This document shows positions 34,642 through 42,507 of a DNA stretch of 64,000 bases, in pieces (position 1 is the stretch's first letter; every line of letters begins with the position of its first letter). The position numbers and the translations under genes were made by a program. The stretch comes from Cryobacterium mannosilyticum (GTDB taxonomy: Bacteria > Actinomycetota > Actinomycetes > Actinomycetales > Microbacteriaceae), in NCBI RefSeq assembly GCF_004402705.1, contig NZ_SOFM01000016.1:155960-219959 (forward strand), given 5' to 3'. The notes under the pieces are model-generated. The model searched no databases and had not been told where the DNA came from. It was given only the letters and a program-made list of their open reading frames with translations.

Positions 34642-35480
34642 CCCTTGACCGCGCCCTGCATGATCCCGGCCACCAGCTGCTTGCCCAGGAAGATGAATAC
34701 CAGGATCAGCGGGATGATCGACAGGACGACGCCGGCGAGCACGAGCGAGTAGTCGACGTAGAAGGCTGCCTGCAGCTGCTGCAGTGCCACGGGGAGGGTC
34801 GGGTTGCCCGGGCCGAGCACGATGAACGGCCAGAAGAAGTTGGTCCAGGTGCCGATGAAGGTGAACAAGGCGAGCATCGCCGCGGCCGGCCGGGCGGCCG
34901 GGAGGCCGATGTGCCAGAAGCTGCGGATCATGGAGGCGCCGTCCATCCGGACGGCCTCGATCAGTTCGTCGGGGAGGGCGTCGCGCAGGTACTGGGTCAT
35001 CCAGAACACGCCGAACGCGGTGACCATCGCGGGCGCGATGACAGCCCAGAGGCTGCCGGTCCAGCCGAGCCTGGCCATCACGATGAACAGGGGCACGATG
35101 CCGAGCTGGGTGGGCACGGCCATGGTCGCGATCACGAAGATGAGCAGACCTTCCCGGCCCCGGAACTTGAGCTTGGCGAAGGCATAGCCCGCCAGCGTGG
35201 AGAACAGGACGACGCTGATCGACACCACGGACGACACGATGATGCTGTTGCCGAGGGCGGTCCAGAACGGGATGCTGTCGATGACGGTGGCCGCGTTGGC
35301 GATGAAGTTGCCGCCCGGGATCCACATCATGCCGTTCTGGTTCAGGGCCGAGGCGTCCTGGCTGCCGATCAGGTATGACCACCAGATCGGGAAGGCGGAG
35401 CCGAGGAGAACGGCGATCAGGATGCCGTAGACCCAGATGGAGGGTCGGCGGTCGTGTCCGCCGATGATGGTCTTGCTCAT
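34638..35480 (-). CDS. Sugar ABC importer permease, MalG type
   Basis: The 280-residue, six-helix permease has the EAA loop (LIEAVRMDGASMIRSFWHIG) that docks the ATPase and a MalG-like C-terminus (FLGKQLVAGIMQGAVKG). It overlaps both neighbours by 4 nt, within an operon of binding protein, MalF-type permease, MalG-type permease and GH1. No ATPase gene is present; such actinobacterial importers commonly share a distant MsiK-type ATPase. Confidence 0.92.
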   Translation of the reverse strand: MSKTIIGGHDRRPSIWVYGILIAVLLGSAFPIWWSYLIGSQDASALNQNGMMWIPGGNFIANAATVIDSIPFWTALGNSIIVSSVVSISVVLFSTLAGYAFAKLKFRGREGLLIFVIATMAVPTQLGIVPLFIVMARLGWTGSLWAVIAPAMVTAFGVFWMTQYLRDALPDELIEAVRMDGASMIRSFWHIGLPAARPAAAMLALFTFIGTWTNFFWPFIVLGPGNPTLPVALQQLQAAFYVDYSLVLAGVVLSIIPLILVFIFLGKQLVAGIMQGAVKG

Positions 35481-36466
35481 TTCAGGCCTCTCGCGCGGGT
35501 GCGCAGCTTGCGGTCGGCGGTTCCCGCGATGCGCCGGGTGATGAGGAAATTGGCCACGGCGATCACGATGATGATCAGGAAGAGCAGCCAGGCCACGGCG
35601 GATGCCCGCCCGAAGTTGCGCTGGTTCCAGCCGAGCTCGTAGATGTACAGGGTGAGTGTCTGCCACTGCCGGCTGGCGCCGCCCTGGCCGACGTTGTCGA
35701 ACATCCGCGCCTCGTCGAAGATCTGCAGGCCGCCGATGGTGCTGGTCAGGATGACGAAGATGATGATCGGTCGGAGCAGCGGCAGGGTGATCGACCGGAA
35801 GGTGCGCCAGCGGTTCGCGCCGTCGATGATGGCGGCCTCGTAGTAGTCGCGCGGCACGGCCTGCATGGCGGCGAGGAAGATGAGGGCGTTGTAGCCGGTC
35901 CAGCGGAAGTTCACCATCGTGGCGATGGCGAGGTGGCTCGGGATCACGTCGACATGCCAGCGGATCGGCTCGAGCCCGAGGCCCCCGATCGCGCTGTTGA
36001 TGAGCCCGTACTTGTCCCCGAAGAGGTCGTTGAAGATGAGCGCGACCGCGACCGGTGCCACGACATACGGCAGGAGGACGCCCATCCGCCAGAAGGTCTT
36101 GCCGCGCAGGTTGAAGTCGAGCACGGCGGCGATGCCGAGCGCCAACAGCACCTGGGGGATGCTCGAGAGCAGGAAGATGCTGAACGTGTTGCGGAGGGAG
36201 TTCCAGAAGTAGCCCTGGGTCAGCACGGTGACGAAGTTCTCCAGGCCGACGAAGTCGCCCTGGCCACCGATCAGGTTCCAGTCGTGCACCGACACCCACG
36301 CGGTGTAGAGCAACGGGAACAGTCCCATCACTCCGAAGACGAGGAAGAAGGGGGAGATGTAGAGGTAGGGCGAGAAGCGCACGTCCCAGCGGCTGAGCTT
36401 GTGGCTGAAGGCGATCCGGCGGATGCTGCGGGCATTCACCTCGACAGCGGCGGAGGTGGTGGTCAT
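35477..36466 (-). CDS. Sugar ABC importer permease, MalF type
   Basis: The 329-residue permease has six predicted helices beginning with LYISPFFLVFGVMGLFPLLY and the docking loop VPRDYYEAAIIDGANRWRTF. AGGA lies 6 nt before the ATG at 36466. It overlaps the MalG-type gene (ATGA). Between it and the binding-protein gene are three 23-nt repeats and a perfect 15-bp hairpin, which may lower its expression relative to the binding protein. Confidence 0.92.
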   Translation of the reverse strand: MTTTSAAVEVNARSIRRIAFSHKLSRWDVRFSPYLYISPFFLVFGVMGLFPLLYTAWVSVHDWNLIGGQGDFVGLENFVTVLTQGYFWNSLRNTFSIFLLSSIPQVLLALGIAAVLDFNLRGKTFWRMGVLLPYVVAPVAVALIFNDLFGDKYGLINSAIGGLGLEPIRWHVDVIPSHLAIATMVNFRWTGYNALIFLAAMQAVPRDYYEAAIIDGANRWRTFRSITLPLLRPIIIFVILTSTIGGLQIFDEARMFDNVGQGGASRQWQTLTLYIYELGWNQRNFGRASAVAWLLFLIIIVIAVANFLITRRIAGTADRKLRTRARGLK

Positions 36467-36477
36467 GAAGAGTCCTT

Positions 36478-36546
36478 CGGTGGTTGAGCTTGTCGAAACC
36501 CGGTGGTCGAGCTTGTCGAAACCCGGCGGTCAAGCCGGTCGCGACC
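36478..36546. repeat. Three tandem 23-nt repeats (intergenic family element)
   Basis: Units at 36478-36500, 36501-36523 and 36524-36546; the first two differ at one base (GGTTGAGC versus GGTCGAGC) and the third is more diverged. The core, CGGTGGTCGAGCTTGTC followed by GAAACC, recurs with changes in the oleBC linker (11296-11355) and near the right edge (63788-63811). Confidence 0.85.
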
Positions 36547-36553
36547 CGGTGAC

Positions 36554-36590
36554 CGGGCCGGTCGAGGCAATGCTGGCCTCGACCGGCCCG
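36554..36590 (-). terminator. Intercistronic hairpin between binding protein and permease genes
   Basis: CGGGCCGGTCGAGGC (36554-36568) pairs perfectly with GCCTCGACCGGCCCG (36576-36590) around a 7-nt loop. With no U-tract it is more likely an attenuator or mRNA-stabilising stem 3' of the binding-protein gene than a full terminator. Confidence 0.6.
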
Positions 36591-36608
36591 ACTGCGGGGT
36601 GAGGCAGG

Positions 36609-37886
36609 TTAGCCGAGCGCCTTGACGTCGGTGGTCCACTGCGCCCAAGACTGGTCCGGCGTCATCGTGCCGTCTTCGACCCGGGTGAGCGCCTGCTGCA
36701 TGGCGTCGTTGATGGCGAAGTAGAACTCACCCTTGAACGGAGTCACGTCGACGGCTGCGGCCCGGTTGGCGAGGATCTGACCGGTCGGAGCGTTGTTGAA
36801 GAACGGGTTCGCCGCCCCGAGGAGTTCGTCGCTCTTGAGAGCGTCGACCTGGCTCGGGAAGGTGCCCTTGGACGCGAAGGCCTTGAGCTGCTGCTCAGGG
36901 GCGGTCAGCCAGGACGCGAGCTTCTGAGCTTCCTTCTGGTGCTTGGACTGGTTGGGAACGGTCAGGTACGAGCCGCCCCAGTTGCCGCCGCCGCCGGGGA
37001 ACGTGTCGGCGATGTCCCAGCCGGTGACCCCTTCAGCGTTGCCCGAGATCACGCCGAGCATCCAGCCCGGGCAGAGCATCGTGGCGAAGCCGTTGTTCTG
37101 GAAGCTGGCGGTCCAGTCGTCGCTCCACTGTCCGAGGTGCGCCGAGAGGGTGCTGCTGGCGTCGAGCACGCTCGTGTACGCCGCCTTCACCTCCGGGTTC
37201 TCGGTCGCGATGATGGTGCCGTCCTTCTTCTCGTAGGCGTTGGGGATCTGGTTGACGACGCCCTGCCAGGTGGCTCCGGCCGAGTCGAACCATGGCACGT
37301 TCGTGCCGGCGGCCGCGAACGTCTTGCCGGCCGCGTAGTAGCTGTCCCAACTGGTGCCGAGGAGTTTGGCGACCTCGGCGCGATCGGTCGGCAGGCCGGC
37401 CGCGGCGAACAGGTCGGAGCGGTAGCAGACGCCCTCCGGGCCGATGTCGGTGCCGTAGGCGATCAGGCGACCGTCGGCATCCGTGGCGGCCTTGGCCTTC
37501 CAGTCGAGCCAGCGGTCCTTGACGTCGTCGCTGGTCAGGTCCACGAACTGGTCAGAGTACTTCAGCAGTTCCGGCAGCCAGTCGACCTCGATGGCCTCCA
37601 CGTCGCTCAGGCCGCTGCCCGCGGCGAGGCGGGTGGTGAGGTTGTCGCGGGCCTCGTTGGAGGTCGCCGCCTTCTTGTGCGTGATGGTGACGTTCGGATT
37701 CGCCTTCTCGTATTCGCCGAACAGGTCGTCGTAACCGAATTCGTTGAACGTGGCGACGGTCAGTTTGACATTCTTGTCGCCTGACTGCTCGGTGCCGGCG
37801 CCGGCTGAACAACCGGACATTACCAGTGCGAAGGATGCTGCTCCGGCGACTGTTACTGCAAGTGTGGTGCGCGGGAAACGCTTCAC
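36609..37886 (-). CDS. Sugar ABC importer substrate-binding lipoprotein
   Basis: The 425-residue lipoprotein has a signal sequence ending in a lipobox (ALVMSGC) and a family 1 solute-binding fold (VKLTVATFNEFGYDDLFGEY, PNVTITHKKAATSNEARDNL, VPNQSKHQKEAQKLASWLTA). The GTG at 37886 has GGGAG 5 nt upstream; a GTG 6 nt earlier overlaps that site. Two LacI-type palindromes lie upstream (37945-37960 and 38003-38014), so it should be induced with the glucoside genes. Substrate probably a cello-oligosaccharide or related beta-glucoside. Confidence 0.92.
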   Translation of the reverse strand: MKRFPRTTLAVTVAGAASFALVMSGCSAGAGTEQSGDKNVKLTVATFNEFGYDDLFGEYEKANPNVTITHKKAATSNEARDNLTTRLAAGSGLSDVEAIEVDWLPELLKYSDQFVDLTSDDVKDRWLDWKAKAATDADGRLIAYGTDIGPEGVCYRSDLFAAAGLPTDRAEVAKLLGTSWDSYYAAGKTFAAAGTNVPWFDSAGATWQGVVNQIPNAYEKKDGTIIATENPEVKAAYTSVLDASSTLSAHLGQWSDDWTASFQNNGFATMLCPGWMLGVISGNAEGVTGWDIADTFPGGGGNWGGSYLTVPNQSKHQKEAQKLASWLTAPEQQLKAFASKGTFPSQVDALKSDELLGAANPFFNNAPTGQILANRAAAVDVTPFKGEFYFAINDAMQQALTRVEDGTMTPDQSWAQWTTDVKALG

Positions 37887-37944
37887 GGTCACTCCCTTGT
37901 GTGCGTGCTGATGGGTGGATGCGAGTCCGCTCTCATCAGGTTCT

Positions 37945-37960
37945 GTGAGAGCGCTCTCAC
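37945..37960. promoter_or_regulatory. LacI-type operator 1
   Basis: GTGAGAGCGCTCTCAC is a perfect 16-bp palindrome with a central CG, 59 nt upstream of the binding-protein start. It is the longest of three matching sites in the locus. Confidence 0.75.
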
Positions 37961-38002
37961 GATGTGATGCTCACGTTAGTGCGCGCATCGGTCGTTTGTC
38001 AA

Positions 38003-38014
38003 GAGAGCGCTCTC
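38003..38014. promoter_or_regulatory. LacI-type operator 2
   Basis: GAGAGCGCTCTC, a perfect 12-bp palindrome identical to the core of operator 1, lies 58 bp further upstream (centre to centre about 56 bp). Such paired sites allow looping or cooperative binding. Confidence 0.65.
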
Positions 38015-38066
38015 CGTTGAGGAGTCGGGACGAGGCGGGGAAGCGGCCCGCCCGTCTCCGCACAGG

Positions 38067-41000
38067 TCAGAACCCGGGCGTCTCCGGCACGGTCACCGTG
38101 AGGGAGCGCACCCGGCCGTCGCGGCGGAACACGCTCGCGCTGAGTTCGGCGTCGAGCCAACCGCCGGCCCCGGGCACCCGGCTGCCGTCGGCGAGGTGCG
38201 CGACCACCTCGAGCGGGCCGCCGCGGTGGAACACGACCGGCACCTGGCAGAACGTGAACGCGAGCGCGCCCACGGGCAGCTCGATGCGCTGCCGCTCGCC
38301 GGCGAGGTCCCGGTAGGCGAAGGCGCCGGGCGCCGTGGTCCATTCGCCGGCACGCAGCAGGGTGGGTCTGAACCTGATGCGACCGTCCTCGACCCGCAGG
38401 CCGAGCTCGCCCAGGCGGGTGAGTACCTCCTCCTTGACCTGCCCGGTCATCCCCGGCTGCCGGGCGCCGTGTCCGGCCGGTGTGTGCGAGTAGGGGTCGG
38501 TCGGGAAGGCGCCGTAGGTCAGGGGGTCCTTGCAGTAGCCGATGCCGGCCCGCACGTCCTCATACGCCGCCATCAGAGCCCGGATCGCGGTCTCGTCGGC
38601 CCGCTCGGCGACGGCCCGTTCGAGCGTCTCCTGCACCGCGAGCAGCAGCTTCGACACCATGTGCCAGTAGATGCTGCCGAGGCCCTCGTAGGCGAAGAAG
38701 GAGCCGGAGCGCCCGGTGAACTCCGCGTGCCGGAAGACTTCCTCGAAGATGTCAAGGAGCTGCGTCCGGTCCCGTTCCACGGCGTCGTGCATGGCCGGGT
38801 CGGCGCTGAGCCGGTTCAGCGCCTCCGAAACGCCCCTGGCGTTCCGAATGTGGGCGGCGAAGTGCAGGTCACCGTCGACGTCCCGCACCACGATGCTCCG
38901 GTCTCCGGCCTCCACGAGGCGCAGGGCGAGCGGGCAGTCGGCGGCCCGCTCGGCGCCGAACGTATTGCGGGCCAGGAAAGACGGCAGGTCCTTGTCGGGA
39001 TAGAGGATGTAGCTGTGCTGGTCGGCGCGGTACAGCCGGCTCGCGCGCAGTGCGCTGAGCACGTCCAGCGACTCCTCGGGGGTGAGCAGGCCCGAGGAGA
39101 GGATGGCGACCTGGCCCTCGAGCATCTCCGCGAGCGGTCGCACCTCGGCCCGATCGGATCCGAGGTCGAGCACGTTGTAGGAGTGCACGAGCCCGTCGCC
39201 GCGCCGGTTGGCGCGCAGGCCGGACTCGACGAAGGATTGGGCCAGAGCGAGCAGCTCGGCCACATCTCCTGCGGCGACCGTCGCACGATCGCCGCCGAAC
39301 CCGGCGTAGACCCGTTCCCGGTAGGCGGTGGCGGCCTCACCCAGACCGTCCATGACGGCCCGTCGGCGAGTGGCATCGAACCCGTCGGCCAGCGCATCCC
39401 CATGCCCGACGAGCACGTCGCGCACCGCGGTGAGCAGCCCGGCGAGCTCACTGCTGAGCTCGACGTCGACCGTCAGGAGTTCCTGCACGAAGACCAGGTA
39501 GCGGCGCAGATAGGCGAGGGTCACCACCGACAGTCCCCGGCCGACCAGCGCATTGTTGGCGTCGTTCCACTCCGGGCGTTGCGTGGTCATCCAGATGCCG
39601 CCGTCCGGCACCAGGTTGACGAGTTTGGCCAGCAGGAGCAGCAGCACCTTCTCGGCCAGAGTCACCCGCACAAGGTCGCCGTCGGCTCCGTGCACGAGCC
39701 GGCCGTCCGCCCCTTCCGCGGCGACCCGCCGGGCGATCACCCGTTGCCGCTCCTCGTCGAAGGTGATCGTGTCGTACGGGTCCGCGAGGATGTCCGCATA
39801 GCCGGCGATCCGGTACGGCACATCGGCGTGGGTGAAGGCCGCCCGGTTGATGAGCGCGTCGAGGCGCCCCGGGTGGAAACGCCGGGATGTCTCGAGCAGC
39901 TTGAGCAGGTAGATGATCTGGTGGTCGCTCCAATAGCCGATGTTGGCCCACGGGTTCTCAGGCTCGGGCACCTCCCAGTCGATGCCGTCGCGGGAGATCC
40001 GGTACGGATTGTAGCCGTCGGCGGTCGTGGCGTCAAGGAAGATCGTGACCATCGACTCGACGTATTCGGGGAACGACCAGGCCAGCGCCTCCCAGTTCTG
40101 GAAGATGTCCCGCCAATTGCCCTGGTACTCCAGGCGACGGTCCCCGTTCTCGTCTGTGAGGACGATCCGGAACTGGTTCCACGGCCGGCTCGGGTCGCCG
40201 TGCCGACGGCTGAACGTGAGCGGCAGGTACTCCGTGGCGAGGCGCCACAGGTCGAGGTCGCCATGCTCCAGGGCGATGGCGATGAGCTCGTCCGCCCGCA
40301 GCCGCTCGGGCAGAGCCTCCAGAACCGCGGCGCAGCGGCGGGCGGTGGACGTGCTCCGCTGGGCGATGAAGGCCCGCACGTCGCGGGACTCCACCGTGTA
40401 GCCCTCGGCGGGGACGCCGCCGCGCATGGTGTTGAAGAGCACATTGGCGGTGTGGTGGATGGTCGCCAGCTCGTCGCCGCTCTGCTGCGTGGCATCGGTG
40501 GCCGCCAGGATCGTTTCCAGGTCGGACCGGGTTTCGACGATGTCGGCCGCGAGCTCCGCGGCGAGACCGAGCGGGTCGCGCAGCTTCGCGCGCAGGCCGA
40601 CGACATCGGCCGAGTCCTGGTTCACGTCGGCGACGACCTGCCAGCTCGCAGTGCTGCCGGGGGAGAGCGTGACCCGGGCATGCACGAGGTAGGCGCCGCG
40701 CCGGCCGCGGACATCCGTCTCGGCGGTGATGCCCCGGCCCCGGGCGAAGGCGGACAGCTGGTCGATCGAGAGCAGGTGCTCGGCGTTGTCCAGTCCCACC
40801 TGCCAGGCCACATTGGCCTGCAGCGATTCGCTGGGCTCGGCCAGGTCGGTCAGCGTCGCGCTCAGCGTGAGCAGCCCGAGGCCAGTCGACTGGTCGAGTT
40901 CGGCACGCTTGTAGGCGTCGAGCAGCACGCTCAGTTCGTTCTGCGTCTTACTGCCTGCCCCGGCGGGAAGGATGTTCACCAGGCCGTCGAGGAGGTCGAT

Positions 41001-41561
41001 GTCGAGTTGCTCGCCAGGCTGTCCGCCCGGCTCATCGTCGGCGAGCGAGGTCAGGGCGCAACTGCGCACGACGCCGAAGCGGGCGCTCGTCTGCCAGGTC
41101 ACGCGCAGGCGCAGGCCGAGGTCCGGACGGGTCTCCTCGAAGACCAGGGTGGTGCCGAGGGCGTCCTTGTACAGGGTGCGCTGCACGGCTTGATCGCCGG
41201 GGCGGAGCTCCGCGAACGGCTGCCAGTGCGTGCTGGTCCCGTCTGGGCGTCGAACGAGCAGCACGCTGAGCCCGCCGGTTCGCCCGGCGCTTTCGGTGAC
41301 CTTGTCGTCGGTGTAATAGGGGAAGAGGGCCCGATCGGCGTCGACCCGGCCGGCCGTCAGGCCCCCCGTGCTCGAGATGAAGAACCAGACGTCGCTCGCG
41401 CCGACGAGAGTCATGAAGAACGGCGGCATCTGGTCGTAGTTCTCGATCCGGTAGAACCGGCGTCCGTCCAGGTCGACCGGTCCACCTCGGACCGTGCCGT
41501 CACCGGGATCGAACCCTCGTTCGTCCAGAACGGCGGGCTGGGCGATGGACTCGAAGTGCAT
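38067..41561 (-). CDS. GH94/GT36-like large protein, putative glycoside phosphorylase of unknown specificity
   Basis: This 1164-residue cytoplasmic protein has the overall pattern of inverting phosphorylases: an N-terminal beta-rich region (MPPFFMTLVGASDVWFFISS), a long helical middle with NIGYWSDHQIIYLLKLLE and RPEWNDANNALVGRG (664-667 = EWND), and a C-terminal beta cap. GH94 enzymes carry a catalytic Asp in DWND; here that position reads Glu664. FEEVFRHAEFTGRSGSFFAY and GMTGQVKEEVLTRLGELG are strong motifs I cannot tie to a characterised enzyme. The ATG at 41561 has GGAGG 5 nt upstream. A LacI-type operator at 41626 links it to the glucoside importer. Fold class likely, reaction unknown. 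Confidence 0.55.
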   Translation of the reverse strand: MHFESIAQPAVLDERGFDPGDGTVRGGPVDLDGRRFYRIENYDQMPPFFMTLVGASDVWFFISSTGGLTAGRVDADRALFPYYTDDKVTESAGRTGGLSVLLVRRPDGTSTHWQPFAELRPGDQAVQRTLYKDALGTTLVFEETRPDLGLRLRVTWQTSARFGVVRSCALTSLADDEPGGQPGEQLDIDLLDGLVNILPAGAGSKTQNELSVLLDAYKRAELDQSTGLGLLTLSATLTDLAEPSESLQANVAWQVGLDNAEHLLSIDQLSAFARGRGITAETDVRGRRGAYLVHARVTLSPGSTASWQVVADVNQDSADVVGLRAKLRDPLGLAAELAADIVETRSDLETILAATDATQQSGDELATIHHTANVLFNTMRGGVPAEGYTVESRDVRAFIAQRSTSTARRCAAVLEALPERLRADELIAIALEHGDLDLWRLATEYLPLTFSRRHGDPSRPWNQFRIVLTDENGDRRLEYQGNWRDIFQNWEALAWSFPEYVESMVTIFLDATTADGYNPYRISRDGIDWEVPEPENPWANIGYWSDHQIIYLLKLLETSRRFHPGRLDALINRAAFTHADVPYRIAGYADILADPYDTITFDEERQRVIARRVAAEGADGRLVHGADGDLVRVTLAEKVLLLLLAKLVNLVPDGGIWMTTQRPEWNDANNALVGRGLSVVTLAYLRRYLVFVQELLTVDVELSSELAGLLTAVRDVLVGHGDALADGFDATRRRAVMDGLGEAATAYRERVYAGFGGDRATVAAGDVAELLALAQSFVESGLRANRRGDGLVHSYNVLDLGSDRAEVRPLAEMLEGQVAILSSGLLTPEESLDVLSALRASRLYRADQHSYILYPDKDLPSFLARNTFGAERAADCPLALRLVEAGDRSIVVRDVDGDLHFAAHIRNARGVSEALNRLSADPAMHDAVERDRTQLLDIFEEVFRHAEFTGRSGSFFAYEGLGSIYWHMVSKLLLAVQETLERAVAERADETAIRALMAAYEDVRAGIGYCKDPLTYGAFPTDPYSHTPAGHGARQPGMTGQVKEEVLTRLGELGLRVEDGRIRFRPTLLRAGEWTTAPGAFAYRDLAGERQRIELPVGALAFTFCQVPVVFHRGGPLEVVAHLADGSRVPGAGGWLDAELSASVFRRDGRVRSLTVTVPETPGF

Positions 41562-41625
41562 GCGATCCTCCATTGGATTCACCCGGCGGGTGCTCCGGCC
41601 GGAGACGGCTCCATCACCTCAGTGA

Positions 41626-41639
41626 TGAGAGCGCTCTCA
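41626..41639. promoter_or_regulatory. LacI-type operator 3
   Basis: TGAGAGCGCTCTCA is a perfect 14-bp palindrome with the same core as the two sites before the binding-protein gene, 65 nt upstream of the GH94-like start. Confidence 0.72.
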
Positions 41640-41769
41640 CAGACTGCCAGAGATCGCTCCCGCGTTCAAGCGCGGCCCCTCCGGCGTTCGCCCGTGGGGC
41701 CGCGCTTCACGGTCGCCCCCTCGGGGTCGCCCGGTTGGCCGAACCTCAGCCCGAGGGTCGGCGGTCGGC

Positions 41770-42450
41770 TCAGGCGAAGGCGGCTACGGCGGAGGGGATG
41801 GGCTCATCGCCGGACACCAGATGCAGCAACCGGCGTTCGGCGGCACCGGTCTCGATCAGCGCTGCCAGCACGGCCGCGACGTCTGCGCGGGGAACGCTTG
41901 CCGGTTCTTCCGGCAGGCCGGGGCCGGCCGGGCTGAGGCGAACCAGACCGGTGCCTGGCTCGTCGGTCAGGCCGCCGGGGCGGACGATCGTCCAGGCCAG
42001 GGGGCGGGTGATGAGGTCTTCTTCGGCTGCGAGCTTGGCCTGCAGGTAGCCCAGGAAGTCTGCCGGGACATCCGCGGGGGTCTGACCTGCCCGGACCTTC
42101 TCGGTGCCGGTCGAGGAGATCTGGATGAAGCGCGCCACGCCGGCGGCTTCGGCAGCGTCGGCGAGCCGCACGGAGCCGCCGAAGTCAACGGCGTGGCGGC
42201 GCTCCTCGCTGCCGCCCGCTCCGGCGCCGGCCGCGAACACAGCGACGTCGGCTCCGTTCAGGAGGTGGGCCACGTCAACAGCCGATGACTTCTCGAGGTC
42301 GATCACCACCGGGACGGCCCCGTCAGCGACGAGATCGGCCCTCTGTTCCTCCGTGCGAATCAGCCCGACGACCTCATGGCCGTCCTTGGTGAGCTGCCGG
42401 GTCAGCTGTCGAGCGATCTTTCCATGTCCACCTGCAATAACAATACGCAT
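41770..42450 (-). CDS. NAD(P)-binding atypical SDR, YwnB-like
   Basis: The 226-residue protein has GGHGKIARQL (7-16, GxxGxxA/G type), FIQISSTG in strand 5 and IVRPGGLTDEPGTG near the C-terminus, matching short NAD(P)H-binding proteins such as YwnB. These often act as reductases, or are stress-induced with no proven substrate. It lies 57 nt downstream of the DHA2 exporter on the same strand and could be co-transcribed. No good Shine-Dalgarno sequence is visible. Confidence 0.82.
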   Translation of the reverse strand: MRIVIAGGHGKIARQLTRQLTKDGHEVVGLIRTEEQRADLVADGAVPVVIDLEKSSAVDVAHLLNGADVAVFAAGAGAGGSEERRHAVDFGGSVRLADAAEAAGVARFIQISSTGTEKVRAGQTPADVPADFLGYLQAKLAAEEDLITRPLAWTIVRPGGLTDEPGTGLVRLSPAGPGLPEEPASVPRADVAAVLAALIETGAAERRLLHLVSGDEPIPSAVAAFA

Positions 42451-42507
42451 TGAGGGTGCAACCGCCCGCCGCCACGGATCATTCCCCAGGGCGGCGGACT
42501 CGCGCGG

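Noticed and set aside
36478..36546. The three 23-nt repeats as a CRISPR array
   Set aside because: The units are directly adjacent with no spacers, and no cas genes are present.
38196..41936. A 1246-codon plus-strand frame opposite the GH94-like gene
   Set aside because: It is antisense to a gene with a ribosome-binding site and operator; its composition is typical of a shadow frame in high-GC DNA.
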